Origin: an uncultured bacterium
Lineage (GTDB): Bacteria > Pseudomonadota > Gammaproteobacteria > Burkholderiales > Burkholderiaceae_C
Length of the DNA: 64,000 nt
Assembly (NCBI GenBank): GCA_903928495.1
Contig: CAIYQZ010000045.1
Span: forward strand, 1 to 64,000
Direction: 5' to 3'
Positions within the stretch are counted from its first letter, which is position 1; each line of letters begins with the position of its first letter. Both the position numbers and the translations under genes were made by a program. The notes under the pieces are model-generated. The model was not told the origin of the DNA. It ran no database searches and saw only the letters and a list, made by a program, of their open reading frames with translations. This document shows positions 58,375 through 64,000 of this stretch, piece after piece.

Positions 58375-59754
58375 TCATTGGAGCTGCCTGACCACGGCCA
58401 TGGCCTCTTCAATGCGCTCCACGGGGTGGATGGTGAGGCCTTCAAAGTCTTTCATCTGCGCCTTTTTGGGCGCGTTGGCCTTGGGTACCACCGCCACGCT
58501 GAACCCCAGTTTGGCCGCTTCTTTCAGTCGCTCTTGGCCGCGCGGCGCAGGGCGCACCTCACCGGCCAGGCCCACCTCGCCAAACGCCAGAAACCCCTTG
58601 GGCAGCGCCTTGCCGCGCAGGCTGCTGCTGATGGCCAGCATCACCGCCAAATCAGCAGCGGGTTCACTGATGCGAACGCCGCCCACGGCGTTCACAAACA
58701 CGTCTTGGTCCATGCACGCCACACCGGCGTGGCGGTGCAGCACCGCCAGCAGCATGGCCAGGCGGTCGCGGTCCAGGCCCACGCTCAGGCGGCGTGGGCT
58801 GGGGCCACCGCTGTCCACCAGCGCCTGAATTTCCACAAGCATGGGGCGGGTGCCCTCCAGTGTCACCATCACGCAGCTGCCGGGCACGGGCTCGGCGTGC
58901 TGGCTCAAAAAGATGGCGCTGGGGTTGCTCACGCCCTTCAAGCCGCGCTCGGTCATGGCAAACACGCCGATTTCATTCACCGCGCCAAACCGGTTTTTGA
59001 TGGCGCGAATCAGCCTAAAGCTGCTGTGCGTGTCGCCCTCGAAGTACAGCACGGTGTCCACCATGTGTTCCAGCACACGCGGCCCTGCCAGCGCGCCTTC
59101 TTTCGTCACATGGCCCACCAGCACCACCGTCACGCCGGTGGCTTTGGCCGTGCGGGTCAACTGCGCCGCGCACTCGCGCACCTGCGCCACCGAGCCGGGG
59201 GCTGAAGTGAGCTGCTCGCTGTACACGGTTTGAATGGAGTCGATCACGCACACCGTGGGCCGCTCGGCGTCCAGCGTAGCCAATATCTTTTCCACTGATA
59301 TTTCGGCCAGCACCCGCACCTGGCTGCCGTCCAGCCCCAGGCGGCGTGAGCGCAGCGCCACCTGAGCGCCCGATTCTTCGCCCGTCACATACAGCGTGGG
59401 CACCGTCAGGCTCAACTGGTGCAGCGCCTGCAACAGCAGCGTGCTTTTGCCAATGCCAGGGTCACCACCGATCAGCACCACGCCGCCCTCCACCATGCCA
59501 CCGCCCAGCACGCGGTCCAGCTCGTCCAGGCCGGTGGGTTGGCGTTCAAAGTCTGCGGCGTCGATGTCGGCCAGCGTGGTCACAGGTTGTGCGGCGGCCA
59601 ATGAGGCAAAGCGGTTCTTGCTGGCGGGCGCGGCGCTTTCGGCCACCGATTCGATGAGGGTGTTCCACGCCCCGCAGCTGGGGCATTTGCCCAGCCACTT
59701 GGGGCTGGTACCGCCGCACTCAGTGCAGGAGTAGAGGGTTTTGTCTTTGGCCAT
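58375..59754 (-). CDS. radA: DNA repair protein RadA
   Basis: A 459-residue RecA-related branch-migration ATPase. N-terminal zinc finger YSCTECGGTSPKWLGKCPSCG, Walker A IGGDPGIGKSTLLLQ, RadA motif KNRFGAVNEIGVF and a C-terminal Lon-like domain with RPAPRGQERLKEAAKLG. The ATG at 59754 is preferred to an in-frame ATG at 59787 because MAKDKTLYSC is the normal start. Neither has a ribosome site. It shares a 26-base palindromic spacer with the divergent J-domain gene. Confidence 0.97.
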   Translation of the reverse strand: MAKDKTLYSCTECGGTSPKWLGKCPSCGAWNTLIESVAESAAPASKNRFASLAAAQPVTTLADIDAADFERQPTGLDELDRVLGGGMVEGGVVLIGGDPGIGKSTLLLQALHQLSLTVPTLYVTGEESGAQVALRSRRLGLDGSQVRVLAEISVEKILATLDAERPTVCVIDSIQTVYSEQLTSAPGSVAQVRECAAQLTRTAKATGVTVVLVGHVTKEGALAGPRVLEHMVDTVLYFEGDTHSSFRLIRAIKNRFGAVNEIGVFAMTERGLKGVSNPSAIFLSQHAEPVPGSCVMVTLEGTRPMLVEIQALVDSGGPSPRRLSVGLDRDRLAMLLAVLHRHAGVACMDQDVFVNAVGGVRISEPAADLAVMLAISSSLRGKALPKGFLAFGEVGLAGEVRPAPRGQERLKEAAKLGFSVAVVPKANAPKKAQMKDFEGLTIHPVERIEEAMAVVRQLQ

Positions 59755-59780
59755 GGCGGGCACTATATAGTCCGCCCGCC
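59755..59780. promoter_or_regulatory. 26-bp palindromic spacer acting as divergent promoter
   Basis: The whole space between the two divergent start codons is GGCGGGC, ACTATATAGT, CC, GCCCGCC: outer arms complementary, centre a perfect palindrome. For the plus strand, TTGTCT (59741-59746) is 17 bases ahead of TATATA (59764-59769), which puts transcription start 4-6 bases before the ATG. No ribosome site is present for either gene, so nearly leaderless mRNAs are predicted. Confidence 0.55.
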
Positions 59781-60950
59781 ATGCCACAGCCCCTTGCCTC
59801 GACCGCTTCCTCGACCCCCACCGATGCCCTGCGCGTTTTGGCTCCCGGTGCGGTGCCCCTGTCGGCTGCCGCGCGCGCCTACAACCTGCAGCTGGCGCGC
59901 ATTGACAAGCTCAAAAGCCAGCTGTCGCAGATGGACGCGCTGGCCGGCGCCCACCGCCATGCGCTCACCATCCAGGTGTTTCCACTGGCGCAGCGGCGGC
60001 AGACGCTGGTGAAGGAACTGGCCCTGTGGCTGGACCAGCATCTGGCCGATGACACCACGCTGTCGGTCGGTCAGCGCCAGTTCGGTGCGCAGGTGTTGTG
60101 CAGCCTGGCCAAAGACCTGGTGGCCCAGGGCCATGCCGACATGGCTGCCGTGCACGACCGCCACAGCCCGCGCACCCTGGCCCAGCTGGAACGCGAACAC
60201 GCCCAGGCCATGAAGGCCCAACTGGAAACCCTGCTGGGCGAACCCCTGTTGCCCGACCAGCCTGACGCCGACCTGCACGACGTGATGCACGCCGCCCGAG
60301 CCCGAATGAAACAGTCGGCTGAGGAAGAGGATGCCAAAGCGGCCAAACGCCAGGCCAAGCGCGATGCCAAAAGCAAAGCCAAACAAGCCAGCAAGCCGCC
60401 CAACGAAGCCCAGCTGCTGCAAGCCAGCCTGCAGGGCGACGCCGACACCAGCCTGCGCACCCTGTACCGCCAGCTGGCGAGCGCCCTGCACCCCGACCGC
60501 GAAAGCGACCCCGACGCCCGCCTGCACAAAACTGCCCTCATGAGCGAGGCCAACGCCGCCTATGCCCGCAAGGACTACGTGACCCTCGTGGACATTCAGC
60601 AGCGCGCCGCGCTGGCCAGCCCCGCTGACGTGGCGAAGATGCCCGACGACAAACTGCAGGCGCTGACCCTGCTGCTCAAGGCCCAGGTGGCCGAGCTGGA
60701 GCGTCAGCGCGCCCACACCCAGCAAGGGCTGTTGCATGAGTTCGACGTGCCCCCCGGTTTGGGGCTGAACGCCAACACCCTCAAGACCCTGCTGAACGAA
60801 CAGGAAGACGGCCTGCAAGAGGCCGTGGACGCCCTGTTGTCAGAACTGGAGCTGGTCAAGCAGGAAGCAGGGTTGAAGCGTTGGCTGAACCATCAGCGCA
60901 AACTCAGTCAACGTGGGTTACGCCGGGTTTCTGACCACACGTTGATGTAG
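59781..60950 (+). CDS. J-domain-like protein of unknown function
   Basis: 389 residues, mostly charged helix. Residues about 222-275 resemble a J domain: LRTLYRQLASALHPDRE with the HPD tripeptide at H237-P-D239 and SEANAAYARKDYVTLVDIQ. A Lys-rich AKAAKRQAKRDAKSKAKQ segment precedes it. The J domain normally activates DnaK ATPase. No membrane segment. It is divergent from radA and overlaps the convergent EamA gene by 43 bases. Confidence 0.8.
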   Translation: MPQPLASTASSTPTDALRVLAPGAVPLSAAARAYNLQLARIDKLKSQLSQMDALAGAHRHALTIQVFPLAQRRQTLVKELALWLDQHLADDTTLSVGQRQFGAQVLCSLAKDLVAQGHADMAAVHDRHSPRTLAQLEREHAQAMKAQLETLLGEPLLPDQPDADLHDVMHAARARMKQSAEEEDAKAAKRQAKRDAKSKAKQASKPPNEAQLLQASLQGDADTSLRTLYRQLASALHPDRESDPDARLHKTALMSEANAAYARKDYVTLVDIQQRAALASPADVAKMPDDKLQALTLLLKAQVAELERQRAHTQQGLLHEFDVPPGLGLNANTLKTLLNEQEDGLQEAVDALLSELELVKQEAGLKRWLNHQRKLSQRGLRRVSDHTLM

Positions 60951-61804
60951 TTGCCCGCGAAGATGATGGCGGCACCCACCAGCACCGCCGCGTCGATGGC
61001 TTCACCGTACAGCACCGCACCCGCCACCGCAATCAGGGGCAGGCGGGCAAAGTCGATGGGCATGACGAACGATGCCGGTGCCAGCCGCAGCGCGCTGGTC
61101 AGGCAAAAGTGGGCCACCACCCCGGTGACGCCGATCACCACCAGCCATGGCCAACTGGCCGCTGTGGGCCAGCGCACTACGCCGTCCCAGAGTGCGATGC
61201 CTGCACCAAACACCAGTTGCAGCAGCGTCAGCCAGAACATGATGGACACAATGCTTTCGCGCCGCGTCAGCACCTTGGTGGTGATGCCGGTCAGCGCAAA
61301 ACACACCGCGCTGGCAGCAGCTGCCATCATGCCCAGGTTCACCCCACCCACGTCAGGGCGCGCCACCACCAGAATGCCCACAAAACCCAGCACCGCAGCC
61401 AACATGCGCAACGGGGTGATGCGCTCACCTAGAAAAAACGGCGACAACAACAGCACCCAAATGGGCGTGGTGAACTCCAGCGCAAACACCTGCGCCAGTG
61501 GGATGAGCGTGACCGCCAGAATCCACAGGTTCTGCCCCGTGAAGTGAATGGCGTTGCGCAACACATGTCCGCCCAGCCGCTGGGCACTGACCTCGCGCAG
61601 CCTCCCGGTGGCGAATGCCGCTGCCAGCACGATGAGCAGGCCCACCGCCGAGCGCACCGCCATGATTTCGAACGTGTCGTGTGCGCCTTTCAGCTCTCGC
61701 ACGGCAATGGCCATGGCGCTGAACGAGGTGATGGCGCCGGTCATCCACAGCGCGGCCCGAAGCGGGTTGTGTGCGGGCGCAGGCACTCCGTTGGGTGCGC
61801 TCAT
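60908..61804 (-). CDS. EamA family (DMT superfamily) transporter
   Basis: 298 residues with ten hydrophobic spans in two five-helix halves, the EamA arrangement, and the typical end GEAIDAAVLVGAAIIFAGNYINVW. A probable metabolite exporter of unknown substrate. Its ATG overlaps the stop of the monooxygenase gene (ATGA at 61801-61804). Its 3' end overlaps the J-domain gene on the other strand. Confidence 0.9.
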   Translation of the reverse strand: MSAPNGVPAPAHNPLRAALWMTGAITSFSAMAIAVRELKGAHDTFEIMAVRSAVGLLIVLAAAFATGRLREVSAQRLGGHVLRNAIHFTGQNLWILAVTLIPLAQVFALEFTTPIWVLLLSPFFLGERITPLRMLAAVLGFVGILVVARPDVGGVNLGMMAAAASAVCFALTGITTKVLTRRESIVSIMFWLTLLQLVFGAGIALWDGVVRWPTAASWPWLVVIGVTGVVAHFCLTSALRLAPASFVMPIDFARLPLIAVAGAVLYGEAIDAAVLVGAAIIFAGNYINVWSETRRNPR

Positions 61805-62100
61805 GAGGCGGCTGGTGCGGCGTAGTGCCGCTTGATTTCCGCCACTTCCACGCTGTAGCCGCTGTACCAGCGCTCGCGGCCCATTTGCTGAGCCATCAGG
61901 TGGTCGGTGTGTTGCTTCCAGGCGCGGATGCTGGCTTCGTCGGGCCAATAGGACAGGGCCACCTCCTGGCTGCCTTCGGTCACGGCCACAAACTCCAGGC
62001 AGCCAAACTGCGTCAGCGCCAACTCGCGCAGGCGGGCGGCGGTGGCGCTGTACTCGGCATCCAAGTGGCGGGCCGTGGCGCGAAAAATCACAACGAACAT
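61801..62100 (-). CDS. Antibiotic biosynthesis monooxygenase (ABM) domain protein
   Basis: A 99-residue ferredoxin-like fold protein: MFVVIFRATA, FGCLEFVAVTEGSQEVALSYW and AWKQHTDHLMAQ fit the ABM family of small dimeric enzymes and heme-degrading relatives. The substrate is not known. It sits between the GNAT and EamA genes in one minus-strand unit. Confidence 0.88.
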   Translation of the reverse strand: MFVVIFRATARHLDAEYSATAARLRELALTQFGCLEFVAVTEGSQEVALSYWPDEASIRAWKQHTDHLMAQQMGRERWYSGYSVEVAEIKRHYAAPAAS

Positions 62101-62120
62101 GGTGGGGCTGTTTCCGTTTG

Positions 62121-62594
62121 TCAGGGCAGGTGGTACTGGAAGAACCGCGTGCCGGGTTCTGGGTTGGCGTAGTACGGCGGGGTTTCTGTAAAGCCCATGC
62201 GCCGGTACAGCCCCTGCGCGTGGGTGGTGAGGGCCACGGCGTCAAGTATCAGGTGTTTGGCGTTCAGCGTGGGAGCCAGCTCCATCAGCCGCCGCACCAG
62301 GGCCTCGCCCAGGTTCAAGCCTCGGTGGGCAGGGCGCACGTACACGCGTTTGACCTCGGCTGTGGTGCCTTGGTGCACCAACAGGCCCGCGCACCCCGCC
62401 AGTTGATCGCCCACATGCGCCAGCACAAACAGGCCAGAGGGCGGGGTGAACAAGGCTTCAAAGTGGGCCAACTCGACGTCCAACTTTCGGGCACAGGAGC
62501 CCACATCGAGCCAAGCCATGTATTCGCGGATCAGCGCCAGCAGCGGTTCGGTGTCGGCCGGGTATTGCGCCAGACGAAGGGTCACAGGGTTCAT
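62121..62594 (-). CDS. GNAT family N-acetyltransferase
   Basis: 157 residues. The acetyl-CoA loop is in VKRVYVRPAHRGLNLGEALVRRLM (Q/R-x-x-G-x-G/A variant, R-G-L-N-L-G), with YRRMGFTETPPYYANPEP at the end, a common GNAT finish. The target is unknown. The ATG at 62594 overlaps the VOC stop by four bases (ATGA); an in-frame ATG at 62612 is possible. Confidence 0.9.
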   Translation of the reverse strand: MNPVTLRLAQYPADTEPLLALIREYMAWLDVGSCARKLDVELAHFEALFTPPSGLFVLAHVGDQLAGCAGLLVHQGTTAEVKRVYVRPAHRGLNLGEALVRRLMELAPTLNAKHLILDAVALTTHAQGLYRRMGFTETPPYYANPEPGTRFFQYHLP

Positions 62595-63037
62595 GGGGGC
62601 AGGCTGTCCCATTCGTCATGCCGCTGGCGGCGCTCCAGCCGGTAGTTGGTGATTTCCAGACGGATGCCATCGGGGTCCGTGAAGAACGTGGCCCAGTAGT
62701 CTGGCGCGTAGTCGGGGTACAGCTTGGCATCGGTGGCGGTAATGCCCGCAGCCTGCAGCGCCTGCGCGGCTTCGGTCACGTCTGCCACGGTGTCTACCCT
62801 GAAGCAGAAGTGGTGCAGGCCTGGAGAGTATGGCTCGTGCGCCCTGGCCACGCGGGCAGGGCGCAGCACGTAGCCAAAGTGGCGGTTGTAAAACTGCACA
62901 TGCGGGTCGCCGCCCAGCGTGAAACGGTTGTGCCTGAACCCCAGCACTTGCCCCATCACGGTGGTGTAGAACGCCTCGGCGCGCGCCATGTCGCTCACGG
63001 TGATGTAGATGTGGTCAATGCCGGTGACGTTGGGCAT
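62591..63037 (-). CDS. VOC/glyoxalase-fold protein
   Basis: A 148-residue vicinal-oxygen-chelate protein: GIDHIYITVSDMARAEAFY, GLHHFCFRVDTVADV and FFTDPDGIRLEIT carry the His/His/Glu metal positions. It may be a lyase, dioxygenase or drug-binding protein; the substrate is unknown. First gene of the VOC-GNAT-ABM-EamA unit. Confidence 0.9.
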   Translation of the reverse strand: MPNVTGIDHIYITVSDMARAEAFYTTVMGQVLGFRHNRFTLGGDPHVQFYNRHFGYVLRPARVARAHEPYSPGLHHFCFRVDTVADVTEAAQALQAAGITATDAKLYPDYAPDYWATFFTDPDGIRLEITNYRLERRQRHDEWDSLPP

Positions 63038-63065
63038 GGCGTGGGTTCGCAGAATCTTTTCAAAT

Positions 63066-63111
63066 CAAAAGTGCCGCTGGCGCTTTTACATATTCAATAG
63101 TCAGCTATTTA
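63066..63111 (+). repeat. Dispersed repeat, copy G
   Basis: Between the divergent VOC and sensor genes. It reads CAAAAGTGCCGCTGGCGCTT, then ATATTC and GTCAGCTATTTA. Confidence 0.7.
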
Positions 63112-63203
63112 TTTTGTGGGCAGAAGTGTGCCCATTTCAACTGGGCAGGGCAAGCCGCAATGCGGCGAATGGCTCTCCGCCAACATTTTTGGTCAAATAT
63201 CAC

Positions 63204-64000
63204 ATGGGCATTCGTTTCAAACTGTTGCTGGCTTTTCTGTTGAGCTTCGTTCTGGTGGGCGCTGTCAGCCTCTATGTGCTGCAGTTGCGTTTGCACGCGG
63301 AGTTTGAAGCACTGGAACAAACCGAGGTCAAAGCGGCGTTGTCCCGCGCCACGGCAGTATCAGAGGCGATACCTGTTTCCCTTCGCGGCATCACCTATGA
63401 CTGGGCCGTCTGGTCTGAGATGTATTCGTTCGCGTTGCGTCCCCAGCAGCTGACGGCATGGGCTGCCGACAACATCGACGCATCCACCGCGCTCAACTCA
63501 GACTTGTCTTTCTTCGAGGTGTTGGGGCCGAAAGGCAACGTCATTTTGTCCACTCAGACCGGCAAAGATGGTGCGCATTTTTCGCTGGATGAGTCTGTTC
63601 GGCGCTTGCTGGTGCAACGGTTCGCTGAAGGAGAGGCGCCCCCGGAATGCTTCTTCATGCCGATGGCTGAACGCCATGGGCTCGTGTGCGTGGTTGCCAT
63701 CCGCCAAAGCAATGGCGGTGGCAGTTTTGTGGGGGTGATCGCAACTGCGCGGGTGTTTTCTGACCAGAGAATGGCCGATTGGCAAAGCAAGATTGGCTTT
63801 CCAGCGCGGTTGGTGCGAATGAATGACATCCCCCAGGGCGTGAAGTGGACCCAGGTCGGACAGACAGATTCCATCATTGGGCTGGGCAAACTGGCGCAGA
63901 TGACGGAGGAAAAGGTCCAGGTTTTGTACCTCCCGCTGCGTGGCATTGCCAACCAGCCAGAACTCGGTTTGGAGCTTCGGGTGCCCAGGGCCATCCACGC
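63204..64000 (+). CDS. CHASE4-domain sensor protein, 5' part (3' end outside window)
   Basis: The ATG at 63204 opens a frame that stays open to the window edge (265 codons). A TM helix (FKLLLAFLLSFVLVGAVSLYVL) is followed by a periplasmic CHASE4-like sensor with ITYDWAVWSEMYSF (the D-W-x-x-W-x-x-x-Y pattern) and GLVCVVAIRQSNGG. Such proteins continue into histidine kinase, GGDEF or EAL domains, which would lie beyond the window. No clear ribosome site; the gene is divergent from the VOC operon. Confidence 0.8.
   Translation, partial: MGIRFKLLLAFLLSFVLVGAVSLYVLQLRLHAEFEALEQTEVKAALSRATAVSEAIPVSLRGITYDWAVWSEMYSFALRPQQLTAWAADNIDASTALNSDLSFFEVLGPKGNVILSTQTGKDGAHFSLDESVRRLLVQRFAEGEAPPECFFMPMAERHGLVCVVAIRQSNGGGSFVGVIATARVFSDQRMADWQSKIGFPARLVRMNDIPQGVKWTQVGQTDSIIGLGKLAQMTEEKVQVLYLPLRGIANQPELGLELRVPRAIH

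Overview
The window is chromosomal DNA of a high-GC betaproteobacterium. Gene content and order (rpoBC, mreBCD-mrdA divergent from gatCAB, pyrE divergent from an exonuclease III gene, radA, TRAP transporters) and a short dispersed repeat point to Burkholderiales, most likely Comamonadaceae (Hydrogenophaga/Rhodoferax/Limnohabitans-like). There is no rRNA, recognisable tRNA, IS element, prophage or CRISPR array, so this is core chromosome with accessory patches.

Layout. 1-9 kb: 3' part of rpoB, rpoC with a strong terminator, a DedA-type membrane protein, and alr. 9.1-15 kb: a four-gene operon (RND adaptor, RND pump, DUF2892 protein, SLAC1/TDT carrier) behind a perfect 24-bp palindrome that looks like a CsoR/CstR-type operator, which suggests control by copper or reactive sulfur. 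15-18.2 kb: a GMC oxidoreductase, a small conserved protein, a structured RNA candidate with its own terminator, and a TauE/SafE-type permease. 18.2-26.3 kb: the cell-shape cluster mreB-mreC-mreD-mrdA divergent from gatC-gatA-gatB; gatA carries an in-frame copy of the dispersed repeat. 26.3-30.3 kb: a DUF4124 protein, pyrE and xth with overlapping start codons, a lipoprotein and a calcium-binding-repeat-like protein.

30.3-41.8 kb is a phosphorus-themed block. It starts with fragments of a decayed phosphonate (C-P lyase) locus, followed by an intact PhnZ-like HD oxygenase. Next is an operon encoding a histone H1-like/ribbon-helix-helix protein, a ParA ATPase and polyphosphate kinase 2, preceded by three tandem 9-bp iterons. 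Then come a PlcP-like metallophosphoesterase, UDP-glucose dehydrogenase and an Agt-like glycosyltransferase, which together could replace phospholipids by glycolipids. A DUF962-like membrane protein, a PLP aminotransferase, a phosphatidylserine-decarboxylase-family enzyme and an ExoD protein follow. Two of these genes share a 19-bp upstream motif that resembles a Pho box.

41.8-51.7 kb: a TRAP transporter with a TatT lipoprotein, a metallo-beta-lactamase-fold hydrolase, an M48 protease, AmpG, an OmpR/EnvZ-type two-component pair, a CRP-like site followed by an orphan terminator (small RNA candidate), and a CopD-family protein. 51.7-57.6 kb: a surface-polysaccharide block with tightly overlapping genes (O-antigen ligase family, galE, a two-domain putative glycosyltransferase, a GT25 enzyme and a GT4 enzyme). 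57.6-64 kb: housekeeping and small genes (zinc-finger protein, radA, a J-domain-like protein, an EamA-GNAT-VOC operon) and the start of a CHASE4 sensor protein that runs off the window.

Seven copies of a 43-46 bp repeat (core GCGCTTGATGGTATTG followed by AGCTAT) punctuate the window, six next to gene ends or starts and one inside gatA.
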